DNA of 64,000 bases from Sclerotiophoma versabilis (taxonomy: Eukaryota > Ascomycota > Dothideomycetes > Pleosporales > Didymellaceae): contig JAAROD010000015.1 in NCBI GenBank assembly GCA_012274445.1, positions 2,542,001 through 2,606,000 on the forward strand, in the 5' to 3' direction. Numbering within the stretch: position 1 is the first letter of the stretch; each line of letters starts with the position of its first letter. Under the pieces are notes generated by a model. It ran no database searches. It was not told the DNA's origin and saw nothing but the letters and a program-made list of their open reading frames with translations. Position numbers and translations under genes: made by a program. Shown piece after piece: positions 44,434 through 57,300 of this stretch.

Positions 44434-45696
44434 ATGGCTATCGCAGAAGTCGCACAACAGCCAGACATTGGCTATACACCAGATCATGACAAGTACCTCG
44501 CACGTGTGCAAAGGCGCCTAAAGAACGATAACCTTGACAAGCCACTCCCACCTGGCTTCCCAACACAGCTCAAAACAGACCTCGTTTGGGACAACACTGA
44601 TATAGCCGACCGCTTCAACTGGACATACGAACTCACCAAAGTTGATCTTGATGAGATTGAGAAGGCACTAGTGCACTTTAGGAGTCTAGAGAAGCCCTTG
44701 GGGTACGTTAATCAAGAAACGTTTCCTTTGCCAAACCTACATAGCAAGCTACGAGAGATTTCCCATGAAATCCACCACGCTTTCGGTTTTAAGGTCATCC
44801 GCGGTCTTCCTGTATCCGCCCATTCAAGAGAGGACATCATCATTATTTACGCTGGTATTGCGTCTCACATCGCACCTATCCGCGGCCGTCAAGATAACCA
44901 GTACGATGGAAAGCCAGCAGATATCGTGCTCAACCACATCAAGGACTTGAGCAAGGTCTACGATGCAAATAAGATCGGAGCTCCGGCTTACACGACAGAC
45001 AAGCAAGTCTTCCACACCGACTCAGGGGATGTGATAGCTCTGCTCTCGCTCGAAGAAGCAGCCTCAGGCGGAGAGAGCAAGCTAAGCAGCAGCTGGCGTG
45101 TATACAACGAGCTAGCACGTACCCGACCCGACCTGATCCAAACGTTGGCCGAGCCATGGCCTGCAGAGAAGTCAGTAACCCAGTCCCCCATCTCGAGCCC
45201 ACTAACGCCCCCAAGCTTCGGCGACAAAATCAAACCCTACGTCTCCCGCCCGCTCCTGTACCACCAACCTTCTACCTCTACATCGCCCGAGCGTCTCATA
45301 ATCCAATACGCCCGCCGCACTTTTACCGGCTTCCAAGGCCTGCCTCGCTCGTCCAACATTCCACCCATCACCGAGGCGCAAGCCGAAGCCCTAGACGCGC
45401 TTCACTTCCTGGCTGAGAAGTACGCGGTCTCGCTCAACTTCAAAAAGGGCGATGTGCAGTTTGCAAATAACCTCAGTATCTTCCATGCGCGCGACGGATT
45501 TACGAATACGGAGGAGAAGCAGAGACATTTGGTTAGGTTGTGGTTGAGGGACCCAGAGAACGCCTGGGAGACGCCGGAGGCGCTGAAGGAGAGGTGGGAG
45601 AAGGTCTATGGTGGGGTCAAGGAGGAGAGGCAGGTTTTCCCGCTCGAGCCGTATATCAGGAGTGCGAGTTTGGGGGCTGGAGGGGAGAGTAAGTGA
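44434..45696 (+). CDS. TauD/TfdA-family Fe(II)/2-oxoglutarate dioxygenase
   Basis: Intronless, 420 residues from ATG 44434; the frame is open further upstream only from a TTG. The double-stranded beta-helix iron ligands are visible: H-T-D in Q-V-F-H-T-D-S-G-D near residue 193, and the distal His in S-I-F-H-A-R-D-G-F near 352. The 2-oxoglutarate-binding Arg is probably in R-H-L-V-R-L-W-L-R-D near 366. The protein resembles the large fungal TauD-like group used in sulfonate use or secondary metabolism. There is no signal peptide, so it is cytosolic. The substrate is unknown. Its neighbours do not form an obvious pathway with it. Confidence 0.9.
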   Translation: MAIAEVAQQPDIGYTPDHDKYLARVQRRLKNDNLDKPLPPGFPTQLKTDLVWDNTDIADRFNWTYELTKVDLDEIEKALVHFRSLEKPLGYVNQETFPLPNLHSKLREISHEIHHAFGFKVIRGLPVSAHSREDIIIIYAGIASHIAPIRGRQDNQYDGKPADIVLNHIKDLSKVYDANKIGAPAYTTDKQVFHTDSGDVIALLSLEEAASGGESKLSSSWRVYNELARTRPDLIQTLAEPWPAEKSVTQSPISSPLTPPSFGDKIKPYVSRPLLYHQPSTSTSPERLIIQYARRTFTGFQGLPRSSNIPPITEAQAEALDALHFLAEKYAVSLNFKKGDVQFANNLSIFHARDGFTNTEEKQRHLVRLWLRDPENAWETPEALKERWEKVYGGVKEERQVFPLEPYIRSASLGAGGESK

Positions 45697-46387
45697 TCTT
45701 CACCTTGGGATTACTGGTAATATTCCGTGGCAGAAGGCAATTGATTGTTCTTGCGACTGATGTCCTTTCCGCAACATCCACGTCTTTGCGTTGTCGATGA
45801 GGCCGAGGCTGTTTTGTTCAGCTGCTTGTAGCTCGCTTGTCGCTTACTTCACGGTCGTAAAGGTGGTGGTCAGACATGCAGCAAATTGACAATTTTTTTG
45901 CGAGAAGACCTGTTTATTTTCTGACAAGTAATGCGGCGGTCAGGTGCGCACCTCGATAGTGTTGTGCACAAGCGTCTCGAAGTGTGATGGCATGCAGGAG
46001 AAGGGAGGAGGCTGGGCGCCTTGTTTTAGCGCGCGTGCGGGGCGTGAGGCGTGTCTGCATCGTCCACTGCGCTCAGCCTCTGAAGCTTCAACGCTGCCAA
46101 TGCCAGCGTATAGAACACAGCAAGTATGTACATAGGTATAAAAAGCGCATAGCAAAGTCTGCAGCACGAGAAATACTTAAAGACCACAATCATGGCAAGG
46201 CTTGTATAAGCGGCGATTGTCAGGGTCGCAATCGAAATCTGACACGCAACTGCGGCTGACTCTCAGCCACTCAGCCTTCCCCGGTTTTGGCCCCATGCGC
46301 GCCTAAGGGCGCCTCATTACGAGGCTATATGATGGGCCGTCCCGTCGCGAACCGCATCTTGGCCTCTTACACTTCAAAACCACTACT
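45697..46387. other. Intergenic, no supported gene
   Basis: This is the 3' flank of the dioxygenase gene and the promoter of the CorA-like gene. There are no coherent frames or repeats. Confidence 0.6.
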
Positions 46388-48333
46388 ATGAGCAAAGACA
46401 TTGTGCCGTCTGAATCCACATCTACGTCCACGAGGTCATCACGGCACGGCATGTCACAAGACCTGGAGAAGGGTGCGGGAAAACCTGTCACCAGGCTCAT
46501 ACCCCATACGCCCGAGTATGAGAAGGTATATGGCCCATATTGGATCGGCACTTGTTTCAAAAGAGCGGAATTTACAAGGGAATGGGAGATCACAGACCTG
46601 TAAGTCAGACCAGAAAGACTATGGAGGAAGTATTAGCTAAACCACCCAGAAAAGACATGCCGTATTTAGCTCATGTCAAGAAGCTGTCGAAATCATGGAA
46701 AACTCTGCAGCAGCTGGCTGATTTTATGGAAGTCGGCTGTTCACCGCTACAATGGCCCCTTCTCACGCAGGATGAGCGCAAGGAGCGCTGTGTCAGAACC
46801 AGGCTTACCTTCATTGAATACCGACCGGAGACCAAGCCGCAGTCATTGTCCATCACCTCTGACCATGATCTAGCTAGAACGCTGGAAACCTTATCAAACG
46901 ATAATTTGACGGAGTCACCACTGCGGTTGTTCGTCGTCGAAGATCTTTCTCGCCGTGTCATTGAGCTGCTTGGCGCTAGGTTCGATGTAGACCCATTGTT
47001 CTTCCGTGAACAAGTTGCAGACTATGTGTGGCATAACACGCGTGACTCTTGGACCACGCCGCCAAGTTTAATAGCCAGCAAGCAGCAGCGCTCTTGGTTC
47101 CAGATACGTAATGTGAGGCTTCGATACCATACTACAGAAGAGTCTTTCGAAGTTGCTAGACAACAAGCCAATATGTGGAATGTACTCCGTCGTCCCGATA
47201 ACGATAATAACCACTGGCAATACAAAGACTGGCATGAAGACGAGGATGAGCCCGAACTCAACCCTGATGGCACGAAGTATAAGAGTGTAAAGAAAAACAA
47301 GAAAGCCAGAGAACTTCGGACGGATGGAAAACAAATCAGATCGCAAAAAGCAGCGGTGTCCATTGTGCGCACACGTACCTCGGTTTGGATTGGAAAAGAC
47401 AAACGGTGCGGCAACGGTACTGTCGGCATTGTACTCCTTGACCCAACTGTGAAGGAAGGGACACCACTTTGGCTCGATCGCGTAAACTGGCTGCCAACGA
47501 CAAGTATGGAATGTATGGCAGCTAGCGAAGCTGAGGCAACCACTGAAGCTGATTCTGTTCCTTCGATCAATCTCACAAAGTCATGGTACGAGGACATTGT
47601 TCAGATGACAAAGGCATACCCATGGTTTGAAGCTGCATCTGGCCACAAGATTGAACCCCAAGTTCTGGCATATCCTACTCTCTTCACAATTTGTGCCGAA
47701 TGGCTCGTTGTCTGTGACTACGTCAAAACAAGACTCAGTCAAATCGAATGGGAGATTGAAATGCCAGCAGTGTTCCGCTCAAAAGGCGACGCTATCGATT
47801 CGTCCTTGAAGCGACTGCATACCTGGCGACGCCAAATTCCAGTTTTCAGAGACATGGTTACGGAGGCAATAGAGCAAGCGCTACCGGCAGCTGTACGACT
47901 AACCACCAATTCCAAAGTGCAGAAAGACACACCAGATGCATTTGCAGACATTGAACCCGACTTCAAGCGTGTCTTCAAGGCCCTCGAGGAGTTACAAGCC
48001 CGCGCTGACCGTCTGACCGACATCGTTGTATCGGAGATTTCGATCGAGGACTCAAAACTCGGACTTGAGGAGAACCACAACTTGGCACGCCTGACATGGT
48101 TAGCAACTACCTTCATTCCTCTCAGCTTCGTTTCTGCTTTCTTCAGCATGAACGAAGACGTTACCGCGCTGAAGTATACATATGGCTGGTTCTTCCTAGC
48201 CGCAATACCATTCACGGCGGTCATCATGTTATTAGGATGGCTTCTGGGCGGCGGCCCCTTGGGCAAGATAATGCAGAAGAAGAAAGTGGAGCTCAAGCAT
48301 ACTGCATGGTACGAGAAGTACAAGCTCAAATGA
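46388..48333 (+). CDS. CorA-like Mg2+ transporter family protein
   Basis: Exons 46388-46599 and 46650-48333 (intron 46600-46649, GTAAGT..CAG), 631 residues. A long cytosolic N-terminal part of about 500 residues with a charged region and a helical stretch precedes two closely spaced membrane helices near the C terminus. The first helix (L-A-T-T-F-I-P-L-S-F-V-S-A-F-F) is followed by S-M-N-E-D-V. The second reads Y-G-W-F-F-L-A-A-I-P-F-T-A-V-I-M. CorA proteins carry G-M-N at this loop as the pore filter; here Gly is Ser. Such variants occur in the fungal CorA-like family, so transport of Mg2+ is uncertain. It is convergent with the acyltransferase gene, 161 bases away. Confidence 0.88.
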
Positions 48334-48494
48334 TCAATCCATTCGAAGCGCGCAAGTGCTGCCTGCCTATACCTTCATTGCATCTTCTAGGTCTTTCATA
48401 CAACTGTTCACTCAATGCTTGATCTCCTAGAGCAAATTGAGATGGCGTGACTACCCGACAAGGACGGCAACAATGCCAACCTGTGTGGCGGCAA

Positions 48495-49863
48495 CTATTT
48501 GATCATCCATGCCCAGAACGATTTTGCCGCAGCAATACTTGGCAGATCCACGACACGGTAGAAGATTTCCGAGGCAACTGCCGTCGAAGATGCGCAAACA
48601 GCGAAGCTGGCCAATGTGCTCACCTCGCTTTTGGCTCCATTATTTTCCATGGACATCCACAGCTTAATTCCGATAGTGTAAACAATGATCGACTGGACAA
48701 GAAAAACGCCTGCGACATCGTTAGTTTTGACCAGTAGACTTGTCATGTCGTCACCTACTGAAGCTCCTTCTTCCAAGCGCAACAAAAACCTTGCTTCGAA
48801 GTACCCTTTGCGGCATGTCGTACATTTCAATCAAGAGCATCGCCCCTAGCATGAAGAAATAGTTGTCGATTCGGGCCAACGGCTGGTCGAAGTCTTGCTC
48901 ATCGTTATTCAAGCCGCCCGTGTACAAACTGGTGTGTGCATATTGCTCGTTGTTGCGCATACTCGGCTTCCAAGAGATGAACAGGAACTGCAGAATGATA
49001 CCCGTCAAGAGGAAGGCTGCATACAGCGGCCAAATCGGCACGCTGAACTTCCCAATCTTGAACCCCGTCCTCGATTTGACCTGAAGGTCCATATTGAGCA
49101 CGGCATCAGCGATTAGGAGACCAGTCACACTGTACCACGCCCAGCTTTGGACCCAATACGCCGTCACAATGAAGACGAACAGCGTTTTGACACGCCAGGA
49201 CACTCGTGTGTACGGCACGATGACCATGGTCATGTAGACAGTGTAGCTCTGCTGGAACAGCACAGATACAATCCATAGTGTGCCAGACGGGAACGTCTTG
49301 TTGGCAGCTTGGTTATTGTACTGTTTGTTTACCCAGAAGATATCGAACAACGAGTTGAAGTACACCAGGAAGTTGCCCATGCGCATTGGTGTCTCAGTGG
49401 AGATGTTGCCCGTGCGAGTGAAAAATTCGGTAATGTACGCAGTATCAGCGGCAGTGAATGCAGCAACTGCGACTGAAAAGGCAACAAATGTCGGAAGCCA
49501 TAGTCGAACGCTGCGACGAAAGATGCTTGATGCGCAGACTTCGCGGGTCGTGTTGCCCAGGTACGGTAGAGCGATTGTGCGGGCGGACAAGAAAACGACC
49601 CACGAGTAAATCAGAGACTCGTTGACAAAGACGACCGAGAATGATTTGCGGAGAATGATCTGGTAGAGTGGTCCATCTTTGTTTTTCGAGTCTGGGACCG
49701 CGGTCGGAAGAAAGACTTGAAAGAAAACAAACAAGAACGACTGGAGAACGAGGATGCCGCGCAGACCGATAAGATAGTCCTGCGATGCAAGTCGAGTAGA
49801 TGACAATGAGCCTGTGGTAGAGAAGAGCGAAGCCAAAGGAGCAGGCAGAAGCTGCGACTTCAT
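48495..49863 (-). CDS. Acyltransferase-3-like membrane protein (Arg without His)
   Basis: Exons 49863-48759 and 48709-48495 (intron 48758-48710, GTAGGT, branch ACTAAC, CAG), 439 residues with about ten hydrophobic segments. The start Q-D-Y-L-I-G-L-R-G-I-L-V-L matches the first helix of AT3-family O-acyltransferases (Y-L-D-G-L-R-G). In characterised members this helix has R-X10-H; here Arg35 is present but the His position is Val46. Later parts keep the family pattern of short loops between long helices. The protein may transfer acyl groups to, or otherwise handle, a polysaccharide. That role is inferred mainly from the neighbouring glycosyltransferase 1.7 kb away on the same strand and from the GH16-AT3 fusion gene beyond it. 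Confidence 0.85.
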
Positions 49864-51547
49864 GGTGAGCAGTTGGTGCTTGAACGACAGTCGGTCTCAG
49901 TCTCAACCAAAGGAACAGCTTACTTGAACACAACAGCTGTGGGAGATTTGCGTACGACGTTCAGACAGTCTAGAAGTCCCCGAAACACGTGTTGCTCGGC
50001 GCACGACTGCCTCCATATTCCCGCGGGGAGACCCGAGATCAACATCTTGGTATTCGGAAGCTTGACAGGGCTTCGCATAGGTCAGCGTCACCGTTGCACA
50101 GCCTTTCAACGCACGGTGTTCCAAATTCGGTCAACAAATTTCAGCTGCTTCCCGAGAATCGATTACAGCTGGTATATGCGCCAAGGCGAGTTGGATATCT
50201 TCATTGCGTTCTAGCATGCGGTGTCCTGCTTGGGATAAGCACATAGGTACTTAGTTTGGCTAGCGCATACTAGTCATTGACAAATATCGGAGAGAGACTC
50301 CGGTCGAGCCATCATGGTTTGCGTTATCTTGTTGACAAGATGTGCTTGCTGTGACGGAAGCTTGCGGTATTGGTGGGCTTGACCGTCAGTCTACATGGGA
50401 CTTGCATTCGATGAATCGCCGGCTCAGAATCTCCCTTGCAGCACCTATGAATGTTGAAAATTAAATGGGGAGATTGTAAATTGTACGTGTCGTTTCGCAC
50501 ATTGAGAGGATCTGATAGGTGCGAACCCTTGTCCATACCAAAACTGTACCACAGCGGCTGCAAAAGCTGAAGCGCATTGTATAAATTCCCGTTAGACATT
50601 GATAGCAACCACAGATCACCAATAGGCGCACATCTTAGATATGCTCAGGGGTGCATAAGCCACCGAAGACGTTTGCTTCTAGCGGACGAGCCAACGGCCT
50701 GGCATTGGCTAAGGCGCTCGGGTGCTACCGTTAGCGGACACAGTCGTTCCGAAGGTAAATAGATCTCGCACTACTATAGTACACGCGTTTGAAGTTAAAC
50801 TGCTGTGTGCGGGTGAGGCTTTGTAAAGCTAACCAAGCTTGATCTACTTCGTATGTACATTTTGAGTGAAGTCAAGGTCATGGTTTAGCTAGGCAATGCT
50901 GATCACAATATGTTGCATCTCAAAGCAATAGTGATCTACACCAAAACAATCTTTACATTAAAAGTGCCGAAGATGGTGCGATAGTTCGGCGAAGTGATTA
51001 TCGTCGCATCAGGAATAACGTTCAAATATGAGAGTATGTGCAAAGACAGCGACTCATGTAAGAGACCACCCTCTCAGTTGTAGCTTCAGCACATGGACAG
51101 CCATCTCGCGGCTGAAATTATCCCTCTACACTGCAAACTTGCCCTTACTCTACAAGACTCTCCTCTCCACAATAATGCGATATCAAGCTTCTAAGCATGT
51201 ACTCTTGTAGGATAATTGTGTCTCACAAGTGTCGTTTTGGAGAGAGCAATTATTGCGTTATTGTAGTATGAGTCAGCGCCTCAGAAATCAACATTGTGAT
51301 GTACATCTGATTGTCAATAGTTTAGTGTGCGGCGATCTCTGTCGGGCGTATAGCCGTGTTAGATCGAGCTTACAGATCATATCTGTGAGGTGGAAGCAGC
51401 CGTGTATCTAGATGCGTATGACATTGATGATAGCAGCATGCCGATCTAAGACTGTGCAAGGGCCCTATGTGTTTCTAACCAGTTGTAGAAATGCAAGTAG
51501 AATACATGAAATGACAAAGCTATCGGGGTATGTGTGCGGTATCAACA
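49864..51547. other. Intergenic within the polysaccharide locus
   Basis: About 1.7 kb between two minus-strand genes, holding the promoter of the acyltransferase and the 3' flank of the glycosyltransferase. It becomes AT-rich towards 50800-51550. There are only short frames without domains. Confidence 0.6.
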
Positions 51548-53125
51548 TTACTTTCTGGCTGTTGGATTCCAGGAACTGTATTTGACGATCTGTCGAGCAT
51601 GTCCATAGAGTCCGATGGTCGCAGACAGCACCAGATAGAGCGGGTACATAATAGAGAATAGAATGATCATTTTCCTCGAGACGAACTCGGACTTCACCTG
51701 ATTGGTGATCCAAAGCGTGGCTACTAGGCACACCAGACTGTCAGGCAGCGTTAGCAAAGTCCATGAACTTGAAACACGAGAAACTTGTGCTCACCTGATG
51801 AAGAATAGCCACTGTGACACAGGATACTGGAAATAAACCAATTTCCACAGCTCCTCGCCAGATGACGGAAATTTGACAATCACGAACGACAGGACCAGAC
51901 ACGTGTACTGTGTGACAAGATAGTACGAGGCTTCGCGAATGAGAAGCAGTGAAAGAACACCGAACCTGGCTGTGAAGTCTCGCTTGACACCCTCGTGTAA
52001 CGGATCCTGAACGCCGTTATAAATCATCTTGCAGTGTCGCATAGAAGCTTGAGCCCAGCCCTGTGCCCATCGAAGACGCTGCTTCCAGAAGGCGCCGAGT
52101 GTTGTAGGTGCTAGCTCATATGATGTAACGTTGAGATCGTGAACTGTCTTGCACCCACGGGAGAAAGCCCGTAGCGCGGAGTCGATGTCTTCGGTCAGCA
52201 TGGAGCCGTCCATCTTCATGTCACGAAGAAGACTTGTACGCCAATAACCATTGCTTCCACAGAATAGCCCAAAACCCCACATCGTAGAACGTCCAGGATG
52301 AGATACTGCGTAGATCTTGTCAAACTCAACAGCGATCATGCTGGTGAGGAAAGTGTCCTTAGAATTGAAAACAATGCATCGACCTTGGACGATGTCAACC
52401 TCAATGTCAGCCATGAAGCGCTCGGCTGCCCAGCGAGGGCCATTTGGATGGGGGTAATGATCGCAATCGTAGATGGCAATAACATCAGAGCCAGTATCCA
52501 GAGTGAGGAAGTAATTTAAGTTATCTGCTTTCGAGGTGGAGTTGGGTACTTTGATAATCCTAGCATGTGGGTATTTCAAAGCCAGCTGGTGGAGTTCGGT
52601 CTCCAGAGGCTCTATTGAGATAGGGGTATTGTAGAGAATGTTGATTCGAATTTTCTCTTGAGGGTAGTCCAGTTGTTCCAAGGCATATATGGCACGGTCC
52701 AGGATGATGTCCTTCTCATTTGGTAGATACGCGACGATAATGAGGTCCAGGATGGGAAGCTTGCTGTGAGCTGTAGGGAACAGCCATCCCTTCTCTTCTG
52801 CCTGGGTGACGACTTTTCTTGCCTCGCGGCAGGGGGTAATACTCATGAAAGCCTCGAGGACAGTCGCTCCAGCGATGTAGAAGTTTGTGCACATATAAAC
52901 GAACCAGAACACAGCGATCAGGCCATCGCTGCAGTACATGTACATACATGTTGAGAAGATAAAGTAGGATGCCACGAGGCAGAACGGGGTCCATTCTGAT
53001 AAAAATGAAGAAAATCTTTCGATAGCTCTCCCAAATGTGTGTCCCTTCTTGGGGCTCTCCTGGCCAGCTGATGCGATTGGAGCAATCTCACCAATGTTGA
53101 TGGTGAACTCATTGGTCTCCGACAT
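51548..53125 (-). CDS. Family 2 processive glycosyltransferase (polysaccharide synthase)
   Basis: Exons 53125-51795 and 51737-51548 (intron 51794-51738, GTGAGC..CAG), 506 residues. Two membrane helices lie at about 48-90. The catalytic domain holds D-L-I-I-V-A-Y-L-P-N-E-K-D near 127, the metal-binding D-C-D at 220-222, T-E-D at 311-313 (the catalytic Asp) and Q-R-L-R-W at 349-353. The D, DxD, TED and QxxRW set marks membrane-embedded synthases such as cellulose, hyaluronan and chitin synthases, which extend and extrude a polymer. Four or five further helices follow. It resembles the fungal GT2 group shown in Zymoseptoria and Fusarium to be needed for hyphal growth on solid surfaces. The polymer is not known from sequence. 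It is divergent from the GH16-AT3 gene. Confidence 0.92.
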
Positions 53126-54390
53126 GGTGGATATGGAGCACTTCCTGGGCGAGGGACGAGAATGTGGGGACGAGTGTCCAGTGAAACGTCAGTCAGAACG
53201 AGGGGTGACTGTTGAAAGGTATGGAGCTCCCGTAGTCGACTCAAGCAATTCAATCGAGAATTACAGAGGCTGGGACAGCACAATTTGTGCTCAGTAACGA
53301 CTGTGGTGACAAAGGTAGAAACGATTGACGGTGAAAGATAAGGAGATGGTAACTAATGCCAAACAAGTAGATAGCTCCGGAACGGCTTGATCAACTGCAC
53401 TTCCTGTCTGCATTCACAATCGGTCCTCTCGTAGTATTCACTAAGATTTCATCTAGAGCCCTGCACACATATCCTTGTCTTTTTGCGGGCGCGAACATGC
53501 AAGATCTTCATCAGCACAACTCTGATCCTCGCTTTCAGAGGACCCTGGCAATACTGGACCATGTTTTCGGTGACGCATGTCCGTCGGGGAGGGCCGGGAG
53601 CAATGTTGTTTCGTTATCTGCTGTACTATTTCCCTGCTGCAGTGAAGTATTAGCTGGGCTTGGTGTTCCTACATCTTACAATAGTAACGTGTCCTACAGG
53701 TCCAGAATGCTCTGTAGGTAGTACGACATCCGCTACCCAGTTGTAGTGCAACATTGTGCATGGGGTGATTGACGCATAACCGGTAAGCAGGCGTTCCCAG
53801 CAGGCTGGTCTCGATAGGAAGTCAATGATGTGCGAGCGAAAGGAGTCCGTGCAAGCTGGCGCCTTTGAGAGGCTCACCCCCGCTAGTACCTGGCGCTAAC
53901 ATTAAGTCGCCCCACTCGCTGACAAGCATGCCTTTTCCTCCACCCCTCGTGCTGGCCGACGGATCCACAGGCCACGCAGCACACCGTTCGCCTAACTCAT
54001 CCTCGTGTTCGGTGCAACGATGGGTGGAATCCGCCCAGAAAGCTTGCGAATATTCGCCTCGTCGGATGGAAGGAACCTGCAACATGGTCGACGGTCCTCG
54101 GGTCCCGGCTTTTCAGCAGGGGTTGTATGTTGTTCTTGTGAGGCACAGTCCAAGATACCGACAGACTGTTGATCATTTGAGCTGATCTCAAGATTACGGC
54201 GCCTCTCGAGTCTGTTGAGCTGCCTTTGCTCCAAACTTTATCTGTAATTGTGCAGTTCCACCACCACTGCTGTCAGGTAGTTTGTTTCTTCGTTCTTTAC
54301 ATCAGAAAGGCTCCATGGAATACTGAATCTTGCCTGAATCTGCATTGTACACTATTTTGTACGCTATTCTCGTCCCTTCGCTCGTTCAAC
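53126..54390. promoter_or_regulatory. Divergent intergenic region between GT2 and GH16-AT3 genes
   Basis: This 1265-base region lies between two divergent start codons and must hold both promoters, allowing co-regulation. I see no gene. The short frames at 53497-54185 lack coding character, and I could not identify a TATA box or named operator. Confidence 0.55.
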
Positions 54391-57300
54391 ATGCTCATCC
54401 TCACCTTCCTTGCTTGGGTCCTTTTGTACGCTGTGCCCACAGCAAGCGAGGTCGCTGGCGAGAGCGGGAACTGCACATGTGGATTCTACGACAGTGGCAC
54501 TCGATCCCTCTTCACGGACTCTATTATCGTCTACTTCAACGAGACAGACGGCATATCCCCTGAATTCGTGGCCGAACAGTATAACAATACGTATGAAAAG
54601 GACTGGAACGCCATCTACCGTCAGGGCGCTGACCCCGGAAACCTCCAACCCGGTAACGGTTCTCTCCGACTCATCATACAGCCGCCAACCCATGATCATA
54701 TCGTTCGAGGAGCCACTCTTCGTACGGCGCGACGCGACATCCAATATGGCTCCTTCCGTACGCTGATCAAGTCGCCGAGACGCACATCCGCTGGCTCGGC
54801 GATGTCAATGATGTGGCAATACAACGAGACCGAAGTCGCGGAGCTCAGCGTCATGAACATGGACAATGCTTCTGAAGCATGGGTTGGCACTTTCATCAGT
54901 GGAGAGTTCACCACGCATGACCTTGGCGTCAATTACACTCAGCTCCTCGAACAGCATACAGCAGACCGTAACTACACAACTTTGGAGGGGCGCCTCAGTA
55001 ATGGCAGCGTCAATCCTTGGGACTTCACTGAATATCGCATTGACTGGACCCAAGACTACATCAACTTCTATGTTGGTGGCAATCTCACTCGGCAGATTTT
55101 ACACAAAGATAACAAGGCAATGCCATCGGTACCTGCACCTGTGTACCTCAAACATTGGTCTACCGGTAACCGCTTCTCCATGGAGGGCCCACCTAGTCAA
55201 GTCTCAGTCGCTGAGCTTGGTTGGACCCGTATGTTCTTCAACTCTTCATCCATGAACGATGTTGCCCGCGAAAACTTCGTTGCCAGGTGTTCAGTCGCAG
55301 AGGCATGTTCAATAGGCGATAGCACCTTACGTGGCTCAACAGCTTTTGTCAAAGAGGCCACGGAGAAGTGGGAACAGGCTCCACGTAAGAGCGTCAAGCG
55401 CACAACGGCACTCTGGATCTCGATAGCTTGCCTCGCACTCTCGACAATCCTTCTTATCCATACCCTAATTCGCCGTATGACGCAGCCCAAGACGTCCAGT
55501 CACGGAGATGTTGCGGCCCCAGCGCATCTATCCGTTGGAACTCAAGACGCAAAGACTGCGTCACCTGAGATTACTGAGCTCCACTCAGACCACTCGATGA
55601 AAAAGTCCCCATCATCGAGCCGACCAGCATCTTTCAAGTATGACTCAGATGATTTGACCATAGAGCCAATCGGACCCAGCACTGGCACTTCAATAGTTGG
55701 GGGCGCAACGCCTCACGGACCTTCACGAGCCAATTCTGTGCGCTATGACAGCCGCGCTACGACACCACACATGATGTCTCCATACAACAGCACTTACGAA
55801 CTCGGGAAGGAGGGCTTACCTCCCTTGAGTGAGAGCGATCTCTCTTCCCCGTCTAGAGATGGAATCTCGACTGCCATGGTGAAAGGTCACAAGGGCTATC
55901 TCAACAACATTGGTTCAGAGCAGACCATTGCTGTGCCTCACAGTTCGCAACAAACTACCGACAAGATTCAGATGGAAACCGTAACCGAATCAGCACTGCC
56001 CGCTCCCCGTATGAGAGCACAACCGCCACCACCACAAGAACGCATTGACCACTTGGCAGGTATCGTAGCACTGTGTGCCATGGTTGTCACAGTCATGCAC
56101 TTTGGACTCACCTTCGTCCCTGCTATTGTCATCCAAGGTGGTCCACAACACGCAAAATCCGAGTACTGGGCTCAGAAAATCGTCGCCCCGTTCATTTTGA
56201 ATCAGATGTGGCTTGGCGTATTCTTCACTACCTCTACCCGTTTCTTGACTGTTTCCTACCTGAAGAAGGGCAATCTTGAGGACGTTGCGAAAGCTGCTGT
56301 CCGTCGAACACCACGTCTCATGATCCCTGTTGCCACCATTGCTCTACTCGAGTATTTCCTCATCGACGTTGGTGTGACCAAGTTTCTCCGCTACATTCCA
56401 TCCTTAACATGGTCAACCTGGCCTTACGTCACAAGATACGAAAACTTCGGACAATATATCTCTGAGATTCTTGAGCTGGCCTATCTCATCCCCAATGCGG
56501 TACCTCAAATTACATTCAATTACTGCACGGGTGTGCTCTGGACAATTGCGGTCCAACTTCAAGGTTCTTGGCTCGTTCTGCTCGGCGCAATTGTCGTTCG
56601 AGAGATGAATACTACATGGAAGCGCATTGCATTCTATATCTTTTGTATGCTCAACCATTGGTACGCACGATCGTGGGGCGCGTACTTGTGGCTTGGTCTA
56701 CTTCTCACCGATCTTGACGTTACCTACAAGTATAAGAAGTGGCTGTACGCACGACCAGGCACTTACTATCCACTCATTACATTAGCTTGGATCTGTGTTG
56801 CCTTAGGGTTTGCAGCCAATTTGCTACCAAACTGGATGAAGTTCAACTTTGCAACTGCAGAGCACAACATCCATCCTGACGAAGCGACCGGTGAAGCGCT
56901 TTTGCACACGGTTAACGCTGGCTACCCAGATTACTATACGCCTCGACTGAATGGTCTTTTATTCGCAGGTGGCATGCAGGCTGTTGTTGAACTCTCGACC
57001 TCAGTCCAATGGCTGCTTTCTACCCCTCCTCTACTTATCCTCTTCCCTCACATCTTCACCATTTACCTTCTTCATGGCCTCGTTTTCTGGAGCTGGGGTA
57101 GCTGGCTCATGGTATGTCTGGCTGACCGCGGCTTCTCCTACGGCATCAACGTCACCATTGTCGGTGTCACATCTTACGGACTACTCTTCCTCTGTCTACC
57201 CATAGTCACACCTATAGTGGAAGCGCTCGGCAAAGATATCACAGCTTTAATATGGATGAGTGCTCAGGAGAAGATTCCACCTCGTCGTAGGACCTTGTTC

